Source: Zhengitettix transpicula (Eukaryota; Arthropoda; Insecta; Orthoptera; Tetrigidae). From it: DNA of 64,000 nt. Numbering within the stretch: position 1 is the first letter of the stretch; the number at the start of each line of letters is the position of its first letter. The DNA is taken from NCBI GenBank assembly GCA_037074705.1, contig CM073594.1, positions 74,572,509 through 74,636,508 on the forward strand. Direction: 5' to 3'. Position numbers and translations under genes: made by a program. Shown here in pieces: positions 37,541 to 48,886 of this stretch. The notes below the pieces were generated by a model. That model had not been told where the DNA came from. It did not search any database and worked only from the letters and a program-made list of their open reading frames with translations.

Positions 37541-38055
37541 ATCATGTAGGTTTTTCTAGGGTTTTCCCTTGAGAACTCTGACAGAGGCTGCCTTTGGGGA
37601 TGCCTTTTTCTCTCTCCGTTTTTGAACTAAGGTTCCCACAAGCCGAGGCACCTCGGCCTGTTTTGAGAGGAGTATGTTTCGGGGTCACAGACCTTGGGCA
37701 TACGGTAAGAGTTGTTCGCTGTTCTCATTGGAACAGTCGGCCAGCTGCCTCCTAAACTGGTCGAGGTACGGAGAAGGGAATGCTGCGACCCCACAGCGAA
37801 CTCTTCTCCCGCTATCGGAAGGGCGTTGGACAAGTATCCAATGCCCGACCTACCTGGGGGGGGGGGATTTCTAGGGTTTTCCCTGCATTACTTTTAGGCG
37901 AATGCTGGGTAGGATCCTATTCTATAGCCCGGGGGCCCTAGTTAACCCTTGGCTACCTTCATCTACCCTTCCGCATCCCCCCTTTCAAATCCCTTCCTAT
38001 GCTATTAAAGGGGAGTTTCCAACATGTGGATTAACCTTATGTAGCCTGTTACCAT
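37541..38055 (+). repeat. Poly(A) retroposon family, copy 7
   Basis: Starts with a displaced internal piece (TTTTTCTAGGGTTTTCCC), then runs from the GAGAACTCTGACAGAGG region to GTTACCATAAAAAAAC. A run of G (about 37856-37867) interrupts it. Confidence 0.75.
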
Positions 38056-38190
38056 AAAAAAACTAACAGCCCGAGGACCCTAGATAACCTTCTGCTACCT
38101 TGCTCTACCTTTCCGCATCCCCCCTTTCAGTCCCTTTCCTGGGCTATAAGAGGACAGTGTCCACTACGTGGACTATCCTATACACAGCCG
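38056..38190 (+). repeat. Poly(A) retroposon family, partial copy behind copy 7
   Basis: Only the 3' quarter: CCCGAGGACCCTAGATAACC, CTTTCCGCATCCCCCC, CTATAAGAGG and a CACAGCC end. It resembles the 3' part of copy 9 (GCTGTAAGAGGGG) more than that of copy 7, suggesting two subfamilies. Confidence 0.6.
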
Positions 38191-39837
38191 GAATACTCCT
38201 GGTTCTTCTCTTCAAAATTTCTATAATTCGGTTACTTTTCCACGGAGGTCTAGAATTTCTTCCAAAACCTGAAAAACAACGCCTTTCCTACTTTACCAAA
38301 ATATCTGTAAAACATTGATCGCTCCCTTTGAATATTTCTTTCGTGACATTAACCTGAATTTTTATAATTTTCAATTCTCTCAGGTCTTCTAGACTCCTTG
38401 ACAACTAATCCGTCCCTTCCCATTTTTCTATTTAAAAACACGACTCCTCTATAAATAGATGTACCATGGCCCGTCTTGATAAAAAGAAGAAGAAGTTCGA
38501 TTCATTGGAATTCGTAATCTGGCATTACATGAAACGAAGGAGGACAAGGAAAGGGAAAAACAATCGAAAATGTACCAGGAATCCGTAGTGGAAATAGAGA
38601 GGGACAAAAATCAAGAAGAAAGTCAATAACAGGCAGAATAAACCGAACTCCATTTGAGTGAAAGTAAAAAAAATACAAATAATGTCACTACACAGTATTC
38701 AATAAATTTAAAAACTAGAGTTACTATTTGACTCGGATTGAAACGAGAAAGTACCATGAATATAACGTTAAAATAATATTCGACAAGTATAATAATATAA
38801 ATAGATAAGTAAACGGCCTTGTTTATTAAAATTTTTGCAATATTAATATACAAACTTAATGACTCTGAAGTCATCCTAAAAGAAAACGAAATGTCGTTTA
38901 TTTTTTTGTTAATAAACATAATTTTCTGACTCAAGGCAGTATATTTATTTAATTACACAGTGAATGTAGGAAAACTATCCGAAACTTTGAGCAGAACCTC
39001 CTGGTTACATTCTCTCATATATTTAATGCCTGTCGTGACAGTTTCACGTCTGCTCCAATTTCAGAGAATATCTTCCACCTTGAATAATAATATTCAACCT
39101 AGAAATCAATTTCTGCACCCGTAAACTACATCTCGCAGATCAGCCGAGGCTATTTGGTTTACAAATGATCCGAGTTCCGTTCGGCCTACAAACCACATTC
39201 ACATCACTCCGTTTATTTGTTTTTCTCACGATTACAAATTAGGCTGGACCCGGTGGATGTAAATGGAGACGGATGTTGTTCTTAGCTTGTCCGACATAAC
39301 AGTGGTCGGTTGGTGTTCCTCTAGCGCGAACGTTGCCCGACGGTCTTGTTGTCAGTGTTCCGTGGGATTCTCGTCGTCCTGATTCTCACGGTACCCGGTT
39401 ATTACTTCTTTTCTTCTTCTTCCTTTCCTGCTATTTTGCCGTAGACTTCGAGGCTCTACTCAGGTTAATATTAGCTGCTAAAGTTATTTATGTGTAGCAG
39501 AGGAAGCAATTTCTGTGGCGTGACGGTGGGGGTCGAGATTTGGACCCCGAGGTACTCCACACATTCTCTCTCTGCCTTCGATAAAAGCCAATCACTTGAT
39601 TTATGTGGTTCTAATAAAACTCCGGTATCCCTAATCATAAATAAAATTAGAAACTTAATCAAAGTTAATTAATTAACATAAATATACTACATGAATCATG
39701 GGGAAAAGTCAGAATATATTAAAATTTACTACAAAAAGTTTCCTCCCTATGCTCAAGGACTACTTCAGTTGTATATAATTAACAAAATATGTTGCAAGTT
39801 GTTGACAGCAGACAAAATATTCTGTTAATTGGTTTAT
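38191..39837. other. No recognisable gene
   Basis: A+T-rich; no motif-bearing frames. Confidence 0.5.
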
Positions 39838-40108
39838 AAATCCTTAAACAAATGGTGGTACTCTCAGTCATGCCTTCTATGGGGTGAACGTCATAGTTAC
39901 TCTTGCCTTTCTGTAAATCGTGTTTCCATAAATAGTTCTTGTTTTCATCACCTCACGCGACGACATCATGACGGCGACTACAGTAAGTTGACGTTCAGCA
40001 GCTCTTTATCGTACCCGGCCCCGCTCATCGGTTTGCCTCCCTAACTCTTCGCCCCTCAAACGCTTACCGCTCGCCGCTTCTATCGTGCCCGAGGCAAAAA
40101 GGTAGTGA
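39838..40108 (+). repeat. Direct repeat, left copy (pair with 42291-42567)
   Basis: About 270 bases from AAATCCTTAAACAAATGG to GCCCGAGGCAAAA, nearly identical to the copy 2.45 kb downstream. Its end carries the CTCGCCGCTTCTATCGTG block that also occurs inverted at 40.83 kb. Confidence 0.85.
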
Positions 40109-41736
40109 TGATTAACTTGTTTATATAAATTCAAATCATATTTTGTTAATTATAACATAGGGAGGAAACGTTATATAGTAAATTTTAATAAACTTTGACT
40201 TTTAGCCAGGATATATTTATTGTAGATATCCTTAATTATTTGATATTCGTGCAGAGATCACTAAATTTATCATTCAGTAACAGAAATTCAAAAATATTTC
40301 CCAGTCCTCATACAAATTTTAAGTTCAATATTTTTTGGTAGTGCCTGTATTTTTCTTCTCTCTGGATTTTCCACAGGTTAATCATCCATTCTACTACACA
40401 TTCATAGTTAAACTATAACAGAAATATTTCTCCTGCATCTGAATAAGACTAAAAAATGGCGTCTTCTGCTGTTTTTTTCTTCTAACGATTTGGATTTCTG
40501 ATTGTATGATTTTGACTTTCGTATAACCACTCGATATTTTCTTTAATATTATTCTGTCAGAAGAGACGAAGACATTATTCTGTAAAACCTTTTAATTATT
40601 ATAAGATTCTAGTTTTCATTTTCTCTGTCTCTTTTAATCCTTCCATTCCTGAATCTCATTCCGTGTGTAATATTCTTCTGTTTTTTATTCATCATAAATT
40701 TTTGAGCTATAATATCTTCTTATATCATAACTGGAACTATAAGATGATTATTTTTCTATCTTTCGCGTCTGATTTATTCCAATTTTTAATAACTATAAAA
40801 TTATTATTGTGGTAATTTTTAAGGCCTCGAACACGATAGAAGCGGCGAGCGGTGAGCGTCTGGGAGCAGGTAGAATGAGCGACACCGCTAAGTTTTATTT
40901 CCCAATAGAAAGTAGTGGGTTTGGGGATCCGCTGGCTACAACAAGCAGCTGCCTCTCAGTGGTCGACGCTCATCGCTGACCCCGGACATTAAATTTTCTC
41001 TCGCCGCCCAGCTTCAAAACACTCGTACAATGCTTTAAACACGGGTCAATATAATCAAGTCCGTCAATAATTAATTATTTAATATATTTATTATATTTTA
41101 TAAACAGGAAAGGAATATATCTTCATACGACGATTTTCGAGTCGTAGTGAGTCTTGATATATCAAAATAACATTTTAACAAAATAAAAACCAAAAAGTAC
41201 GCCAAATTTCGGTTACACGACAATGAAAAGGATTTTTTACCTACATGACGTATGTATTTCCACAGTTCTCTACATATCTATCTTGTTTAATTTATTTATA
41301 CAGGTGTTTCTCTATTTATGTATATTATTTTGTATTTTAGAAGAAGAGTATGGTTCTTACAGATGCCGAAAGCTTCCATGTATATTGACGTAGGTTAAAT
41401 AAATCTAGTTAAATTTGGAAGACTTATTTGGTTTTTTAGTTTTTTTTAATCTGCATTATAATAATCCTTGGTTTGGAACTGTTTAAAATATTTTATTTGG
41501 AAAACAGACAGATTTTATTTTAGAGGGAAATAACACGTGGTTTTGCAGAACTCTGCGAGATGCTAAAAGGCCGAAGTAATATTTTCGGTATGCAATTACG
41601 GCTTTCAGCTTACAGAATATCATGAAAAATTGATACTCGTCAATAATTATTTATTGTATTATATAAAGTTAGATGTCAGTGTAGTTACATTTGTTGATAA
41701 ACAGCAAATTTAAAAAGTAAATTAGTAAGTAATAAT

Positions 41737-41830
41737 TAAATTGCGACATGTTTTGGCCGTCATGCTAAGATAGCATAATAAAAGCCTGAAGAGATCCACA
41801 TGAGGACCGAAACGTGTCGCAATTTAATAA
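41737..41830 (+). repeat. Compact foldback with hammerhead-like core (GGTCC stem family)
   Basis: Inverted ends AAATTGCGACATGTTTTGG and CCGAAACGTGTCGCAATTT enclose CTGAAGA (41788-41794). GATCC-ACATGA-GGACC follows (one mismatch in stem II), then GAAACGTGTC. The TGTC after GAAAC could supply a GUC cleavage triplet with a very short stem III. Confidence 0.6.
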
Positions 41831-42290
41831 TTAATTAATCAATTATTTTTTACAAATGTCTGTTATTGGATTTTTGTCATCAAATATACATGAAATTGAA
41901 ATATTGAAGGGGAAATAATTTATTTTCGTTTCTCTATAAAAAAATATTTTTTAAATGAGGTATCCCTGTCACAACTATCGGTGGCTTGGAGTGATAAAAC
42001 TAATATGCGAATGGAGTTGAAGAAAGTAACAACATGTGGTTTAGGAATTGCTCCAAAGATGCTAAAAGGTGGAGGAAATGCTTTTCTGGATAAATTATTG
42101 GCGGCTTTTAGCATACCTCAAACGGCACAGAAATATCACGATGGCGGAAAGAAACTTTCTTAGTTGGATTTATTTTGGCTCTACCAGCGGAAATGAAAAG
42201 GGGTTTGACCTGCTTTGGGATGTAAAACTGTATTGAATTCCTTAAAAGAGGATTTATATATTCAAAAAAACGTGTTTAATATATATTTTT

Positions 42291-42567
42291 AAATCCTTAA
42301 ACAAATGGTGGTACTCTCCGTCATGCCTTCTATAGGGTGATCGTCATAGGTACTCTTGCCTTTCTGTAAAACGCGTCTCCATAAATAGTTCTTGTTTTCA
42401 CTCAACACCTCACGCGACGACATCATGACGGCGACTACAGTAAGTTGACGCTCAGCAGCTGTTTATCGTACCCGGCCCCGCTCATCGGTTTGTCTCCCTG
42501 ACTCTTCGCCCCTCAAACGCTTACCACCTCGCCGCTTCTATCGTGCCCGAGGCAAAAGGGTAGTGAT
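42291..42567 (+). repeat. Direct repeat, right copy
   Basis: Matches 39838-40108 with a few substitutions and a short ACTCAAC insertion. It ends at the same GCCCGAGGCAAAA boundary. Confidence 0.85.
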
Positions 42568-42572
42568 GAAGG

Positions 42573-44194
42573 CCTTAACTATCCTGTCAATATTAAAATA
42601 GTGATTTTAGGCTACCTTTTTGGCTCGGAAAACGTCATAGATACAGCACTGAAATATTCACAGCTTATTTTTTTACCTTTATGGTATGTGTGTGATTAAT
42701 TATAATTATATTTTAAATGTCAATTTATTTATGAATATCAGTTTTATAGAATTTTTTTTAGAAGTTTTAATCATAACTCAACATGCCTTTGGAAACTCTT
42801 TGGAATAACAAACTAGGAAACACATACCATAACATTAAAAATAAACTGTGAAAATTACATTGCATTATCTATAACGGTTTCCGAGAAAAGAAGGTACCTA
42901 AAAATCACTATTTTAACATTGTAAAAATTAGCGAGGGCATTCAGTCTCTCCCCTTTAATGTACACCAGATGAAAGGCACGGAGAACGTAGAAACGTTGCC
43001 ATTTGATTATTTGAAACAGTCTTTTTAAATGGCCAATTTTTGTAATTAATTTATTCTGAATGTTGCGAACTAGATAATTAGTTTGTTATACTCTTCATCC
43101 TTTAAATACGTTCAAAATGTTCTGCATCAGTGAATTATTTTTTATCCTTTGTAAAAGCCCGTTAATTACATTTTATTTTTAACTGTATGTGATACGTTTA
43201 AATGTGTTTTTCGGCCCTGAGGATTTACCGTCGGCTAGAGTCTTTCGACTTCTTTTATGCAGGTTAAAGAGCGCGTTTTAATTAAACGACCCAAATGGAT
43301 GAGAAATTCGGCTAATTAAGAACTGTGATGGTCGGGTAAGAGTTAATGTTTGTGATTGGCCGTCTCCGTCGACGTCGAGTGCTCAAGTTTCCCTTGAAGC
43401 TGCCTTAAGCCCGCAAAGGGGATACGGCGTATTTACGACGAGAGACTGACGAGTCGGGGGTGGTTACCCTCTAACCCCTGCTAAGAGAAGGGGGGATTTT
43501 CAAGGCCCGCGTCACGTCACCGCCCTATATTTCAACCCTCCACTTACGTGACGCCATTCCGATAATCTCTACATCCCTTTCCCTCGACCCCCTCGGCACA
43601 CACACACACACACAAACTATTTCCAAGGAGCCATATATCAAACGCGCACGCCAGACTCCCTTCAGGATCAAGGCTGAGTGGGACGGATGGGAAAAGGAGC
43701 GGCCATCAAACACGATCTTCCTTACACGATCCTCATGTAAGTGGGTTAAATGCTTTTTCTCAGTTTTAACAATTTAAATATCCATTCAGAAGTGAAGTGT
43801 TGAACCGTGATTAAGTTTCAATATTCCACTCAGTCTTTCTTTTCCGCGAAACAAATTTTGCGAAGGACAATGGATCCTTATTGCTAGTGACAGTTAGATT
43901 AGTAGTAATATCGGCCATAGGACTATTAACCACTTGTAGATTACTAATTATACGTTTCAAGGAGTTTCTACCAAAGAACAGTTTTCTCGTCGTTCAATTT
44001 CCTGAAGTAACTTGGCTGCCATTTAAGGTCGTGCTTCTTCTTAGTGTTTGTGTTTATTCTCGTCTTATGCACAACTCCACATTTTATGATTTGAGATAGT
44101 TAATTCTCTAAACGTTTATTTTTTATTAAATAATTTACGCTTGATTGAAAATAATAAATAAGAAAGTTAGCCAATTCAGACAAAAAATTGATAA
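42573..44194. other. No recognisable gene
   Basis: A decayed hammerhead-like phrase lies at 42966-43000 (AGATGAAAGGCACGG, then AGAAACGTTGCC). A CA run lies at about 43598-43614. No coding motif. Confidence 0.45.
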
Positions 44195-44300
44195 TAGAAA
44201 TAAGAAACAGCGTTTCTGGGATCCTTGCCAGTTTCCTCAGGTGCGAAGAAGAGCCTAGAGCGACACAACTGCACTTGTCAGTTGACAAAACTCAAAAGCG
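44195..44300 (-). repeat. Penelope-like 3' tail with hammerhead-like core (copy 3)
   Basis: The minus strand reads CTCTAGGCTCTTCTTCGCAC, then CTGAGGA, an imperfect TGGC-AAGGA-TCCC hairpin, and GAAACGCTGTT. The core residues CTGANGA and GAAA are intact. It lies about 155 bases downstream of the GIY-YIG remnant's stop codon on the same strand, where Penelope-like elements carry hammerhead motifs. Confidence 0.6.
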
Positions 44301-44455
44301 ACGAAAACGCAACAACACTGGAGAAGCCGAAGGTTTTGTATAACAATAAGGGAGCAACGACAATGGGAAAACAAGGTAGAGCGTAATAATAAGGGATCAT
44401 AGAAATTAATAAGTTTCATAGTGTCTGATGTGCATTAATAGCTGTGATCTTTGAT

Positions 44456-44815
44456 TTAATGTGAAGCATCTCTGAAATTGTACCTGGTGTCAATGTCTAA
44501 AATCTTAGCATTTTTCCAATCAAATGTATGTTTAGAATTGATAATATGTTTGGAGGCTACAGATTGTTTATCAATGGGAAGTTTGATATTAGACACATGT
44601 TCCTTGTACGTGTATCAAGGAACGTTTCGTTTGCCCTATGTAGCGGGAGTTACAATTAGAGCAAGAGATTTTGTAAACAACACAATGTTTTCTGTAGGTT
44701 TCAAGTGGGTCCTTGTGGTATTTCTCAAGTAGGACAGAGTATTAGTGGATCTGTAAATGTTTATTTGATATTCTTTGAGTATTTGGATAAATTTGTCATT
44801 TAGAAATTAGTAATA
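44456..44815 (-). pseudogene. Penelope-like element GIY-YIG endonuclease remnant
   Basis: Minus strand. A leading part ends in IQILKEYQINIY and SYLRN. After a frameshift it continues KDPLETYRKHCVVYKISCSN and CNSRYIGQTKRSL. CVVYKISC...YIGQT is the GIY-YIG core of Penelope-like elements, with the paired Cys residues typical of them. After a one-base shift near 44615 come KEHVSNIKLPIDKQSVASKH and INSKHTFDWKNAKILDID, the conserved His/KHTFDW tail, ending at a TAA at 44456-44458. The reverse transcriptase domain that should precede it is absent, so the copy is 5'-truncated. It is dead but clearly recognisable. Confidence 0.85.
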
Positions 44816-44879
44816 AATTGTAATAAAAAAATATTTTCCAGTCAAAGATATTGATAGAGTCCCTACCGATGTTATCTGA

Positions 44880-45946
44880 ATATAATTATCATCCCCTACA
44901 CCCTGGGAAAAGGACACCCTTAAGGTTTGGGGTGGAGATGCTTTACAGGAAAATAACGCGAATACAACCGAGATTGGAGTCAAATCGAAGGTTATTGATG
45001 CCACTGATTTTAGTTATGACATTCAACTTGGTTTTTACCCCTCAGATGCAAGGGTAGCGGGGTGGCAATTTTGGAACAAGCAAACACGGCAGATATTTGC
45101 GTTCAATAAATATTTTTTACGATTAATTATGTTGGTTGTATATCTATTGATGTTGTTTGTGTACGATTTCAACCCCTTTCGGCATGGGTAGCAGAGGACG
45201 TGAACGGTGGTAAGGCTGGGGTATAAATTTGTAAATCATGTCAAGAGGCCGATTTTTTGCGTCGGGACAATATACTTCGGAATCAGTGAGCCTAATAAAA
45301 TTTCTCTTTATTTTCTCCGTGTATAATTTTAACCTCTTTCGGGCTTGGGAGGGAAGCATCCTTAAGGCTGGCGGGTGGTGTGGCATTACTTAAAATTATG
45401 CAAAACAATCGAGATTCGAGTTGAACCCAAGGTTTTACATGTCAATGATTTTAATTATTACATTCAACTTGCCGTTAAACTCCCCCAAGTGAGGGTGGTA
45501 TTTTTCAAACATGTTAACCGGCCGATATTGGCGTCGAATAATACTTTTCGGGAGCAATTGAATTCATATTTCTCTAGATGCTCTCGGTGTATAATTTTAA
45601 TCCCTGTCGGCATAAATGGGAGCAAACTTCGGGATGGGGTTTGGTGGGGCGTTACATGAAAATAACGCTAATACGATTGGAATCAAATCCGGCGGTATCT
45701 ACATTTCTAAATACAATAATTACATTCAACTTTTTGTTGAATCCAAAGTACTGTGGGGACGTGGGTGGAAATTATCTAAAATTTTGAAACGGACGATATG
45801 ATTTATGAAATAAACTTTTTCGGGGTCAATGAGTTCAACCCCTTTCGGCATGGGAGGTGAGAACATGTAGGGATAGAGGGCGAAGTACATTACATAAAAT
45901 TACGCAAAAGCAACCGAAATTGGAGTCAAATTGGGTGTTATGGATA
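44880..45946 (+). repeat. Degenerate satellite-like array, five units
   Basis: Anchors of the form TTTCAACCCCTTTCGGCATG occur near 44891, 45171, 45331, 45599 and 45837, giving spacings of about 280, 160, 268 and 238 bases. Each unit also has a G-rich GGGTGGGG-type tract, CGAGATTGGAGTCAAATC and ATTACATTCAACTT. Units are strongly diverged and some are internally deleted. A mariner insertion at 45949 ends the array. An inverted single unit lies at 331-560. Confidence 0.7.
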
Positions 45947-45948
45947 TA

Positions 45949-47256
45949 CCACAGTATTCAAAAAGGAAGGTGAAATTCTCAAAAGTCCCGGGTATTAGGA
46001 AGGCAGGCAATTTTTTTTCCTAGGTTGGTAGGACTGTCTATAATATTTGCCAAGAGTTTGTTTGTTAAAAGGTTTAATTATCTCCGAGTTACACGTGTTT
46101 TTGTAAGCAACCAAAAGTGAATTTTTCGATTTTTGCAAAGGGTGATTTTGTTGAGCAAAGAACTTGCGTCTAATTTTGTTTGCGGAACGAATATTCTTGT
46201 GCGGACACGTTGAAAATGTTGCGGAAGGTCTATGGTGATCAAACTATGGCACAAAAAAACGTTTATAAGTGGCACAACGAGTTCAAAGAGGGCCGAGAAC
46301 GCGTTGAAGATGAACCGCGCTCTGGACGACCATCAACGTCTACCGACGACGGCCACGTTCAAAGAATCAAAGATTTGGTGCTTGAAAATCGTCCAGGACA
46401 ATTAGAGATCTCGCTGATAGTGTTGGAATATCATTTGGCTCAGCCCAAACCATTTTGAAGAATGTTTGGTTTCTCAAACGCGTCAAGACTCGATTGGTGC
46501 CAAAATCGCTCAATTTTTGGAAACAAAAGCGTCGCGATGATGTATGTGAAACTTTGCTGTCTGACTATCAGGACCACTTGAAATGAATCATTACTGGAGA
46601 CTAGACTTGGTTTTACGCATACGACCCTGAAAAAACCGACCAATCCAGCGAATATCGTGCAAAAGGTGAAGCAAGACCGAAAAGACCACGGCAAAGTCGA
46701 TTGAAAATCAAGGTCATGTTGACAGTTTTCTTTGATTATCGTGGTATGGTGCTCTATGAATTCCTACCGCCGAGCCGAACTGTCAACAAAGAATATTATT
46801 TGAGCGTTATGCGTCGTTTGCGTGAAGCTATTCGTCTGAAACGGCCGGAAATATGGGCGAACAACTCTTGGTTCCTTGATCACGATGATGCACCATGTCA
46901 TACTGCATAGGTTCTTCGCGACTTTTTTTTGCCAAAAACTCGACTTATATCGTTCAGCAACCACCGTATTCACCTGATTTGGATCCGCGCGACTTCTGCC
47001 TATTCAGAAAACTCAAAAGGCCAATGCGGGGACGCCGTTTTGACACGATTGAGGAGATAAAAATCGAATCGAAGAAGGTCTTGAAGGCTATACCGGAAAA
47101 AGACTATTCCGACTGTTTCGAGGATTGGAAAAAGCGTTGGAAAAAGTGCGTTTTATCGGACGGGGATTACTTTGAAGGGGATGAAATTGATTTGAAAGAA
47201 TAAATAAAGAATTTATATTTTATAAATAAATTCACCTTAGTTTTTGTTCACAGTGG
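45949..47256 (+). mobile_element. Full-length mariner element (dead)
   Basis: 1308 bp, flanked by TA at 45947-45948 and 47257-47258, the obligate mariner target duplication. The imperfect terminal inverted repeats start CCACAGTATTCAAAAAGG at the left and, reversed at the right, CCACTGTGAACAAAAAC; both continue with AAGGTGAA. Length is normal for mariner. It inserted into the satellite-like array. Confidence 0.85.
46085..47203 (+). pseudogene. Mariner transposase pseudogene (DD34D type)
   Basis: The N-terminal helix-turn-helix region is visible as CADTLKMLRKVYGDQTM, YKWHNEFKEGRERVEDEPRS and GRPST. RDLADSVGISFGSAQTILK follows after a frameshift. The catalytic part has IITGD followed directly by a TAG stop and TWFYAYDPE (first Asp), VMLTVFFDYRGMV, FLDHDDAPCHTA (second Asp, then a stop) and, in another frame, PPYSPDLDPRDFCLF (third Asp). 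The C-terminus is KKCVLSDGDYFEG. At least two frameshifts and two in-frame stops make it non-functional. All three catalytic Asp positions are still readable. Confidence 0.85.
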
Positions 47257-47258
47257 TA

Positions 47259-48289
47259 CTACATACCGGGAATCGCCAGGCACCCAGCTAGTCCCTAAAT
47301 AAATGGCAGAGCTGACTAACTGATCATGACGGGATTCATTCTTGTAAATGGCATGACACAGGGAATAGAATAGGTGAAGTGAACTGGATCCACTACAAAT
47401 CGATATGGATTAATATTTAGAGAAAAAAATTAAACAGGTAAGTTATAAAGTGTCGAGGTAAAAGGCTGTACAGTTGCAAATGAATGTACGAACCTCAAGG
47501 CGACTAACAGCCGTATAGGCAAGCCAGAGATATCGACTCAGAGAGAAAGTTATCGTGGAGGCGCCCTCCGAGTGGTTTTCCTTCCAACAATACACCTCGC
47601 TGTATTGTTAGCTCCGCCAGCATTGTTGAAGCTTGGTTCTAACGAGAGTGTGAGAGAGAATCTGGCGTCCTTTTTGTGGGACACGGGGGAGTCCACTTTT
47701 ACTCCCTTTTTCTCTCTCTCATTCTATCCCGCCTTTGTCCGAGAAATAGAGAGCCGGGACGAGAGTGCAAATTGCCGAGAGTAATGTACAAAGTGCGGCG
47801 CTACCTGTTAGCTTTTATGGAAGCCTCCAATTTAGACCGCCACTTGGGCAAAATACACACACACACACACACAGTCAGACATACAGACACAGAGGCTTTT
47901 GTTAAACTGCTGCCGCCGCCGTCTAACAATGACGGATCTGCTGCAAAGAGAGGAAGGAAGGAAGCAAGCAAGGAAGGAAGGTGTCCGCACTCAAATATTT
48001 GCGAGGATTACGGTCCTTGCGTAAATTCGCGGTGGAGCGCCTCATGGGTCAACTTTTGGCCAATGTGTCCGTGTGCTGAAAAAGTCTTCTTCATTCTATT
48101 CCCTTGTTTGATTATATTACCGCTTAATTTATTACAAATCCCTTCGGATTCTATTTTTTAATTACGAACTAACAACCTACGTTATAACCTTACATAAAAA
48201 TTATTGGATAACATGAGCTAAAAAAAACTTTCTACATGAAAAGAAACATATTTTTCGGTCTTTAATGTTTCTACTTAAAAATATCTAAA
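47259..48289. other. No supported gene
   Basis: A 161-codon open frame at 47676-48161 includes a His-Thr run from a CA microsatellite (about 47853-47872) and shows no domain. Composition is more GC-rich at 47.55-48.05 kb; a 5' exon cannot be excluded or supported. Confidence 0.4.
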
Positions 48290-48740
48290 TTAAATGTTAA
48301 AAGCAGCCTATTAATCATAAATATTTATTATCAAAATTTAAAATATTATATTTAACAAACATAACGTTTCACCCCTGCTTGGGACCTCTTCAGCTGTACC
48401 AGTTACAGTTATATTCGTTTATAATTTATTATAACGAAATTTAAACTAACAAATTTCTGAGTTGCTGTTTGAACACACCTCAAGAGGTCCCCAAATCAAA
48501 GGAAACATTGTGATTGTTCATATTATATTTTAAATTTGATAATAAATTTCTCTAATTGGCTGAAATTTGTAGCATTTATTTTAAAAGAAGTCATTGAAAT
48601 TGTTACTATCCATATTATACGTCATACGTAAAATACCATAATAAAGATTTGATATATAAAACATTTTTAATACATTTTTGAACGCGATTCTTTAAATATA
48701 TAACACCTGAAAAGGTCCAAATGAAGCAGAAGAAACATTG
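48290..48740. repeat. Cluster of three hammerhead-like motifs (GGTCCC stem family)
   Basis: Minus strand at about 48365-48400: CTGAAGA, GGTCCC-AAGCAG-GGGT, GAAACGTTATG. Plus strand at about 48479-48515: TCAAGAGGTCCCCAAATC, then GGAAACATTGTG. Plus strand at about 48711-48752: CTGAAAAGGTCC, then GAAACATTGTC. The first is well preserved and faces the other two, repeating the inverted arrangement seen at 23.5 and 27.4 kb. Confidence 0.55.
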
Positions 48741-48886
48741 TCAATTTGCCTTTGAACCGTTTGATTTGGTTATACTCAATCCCTCATAGATTTTTTTACA
48801 ATTTATAATATTTTATATCGCATCTATTGTGGACTAAATATGAAATTTGTTTAACCTGCAGTTTGATTTTTCCAAATACATTTTTT

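Larger units (their letters stand above)
40825..42572. mobile_element. Candidate 1.75 kb element with inverted GCCTCG..CACGATAG ends
   Basis: The left end reads GCCTCGAACACGATAGAAGC and the right end (reverse strand) GCCTCGGGCACGATAGAAGC; both continue GGCGAG. These form terminal inverted repeats of about 25 bases. No transposase frame lies between them; the interior contains a 94 bp hairpin with a hammerhead-like core. It may be a non-autonomous DNA element or two solo ends. No target duplication is clear. Confidence 0.35.

Noticed and set aside
47676..48161. 161-codon open frame
   Set aside because: Spans a CA microsatellite and a purine-rich AAGG tract; no recognisable domain.
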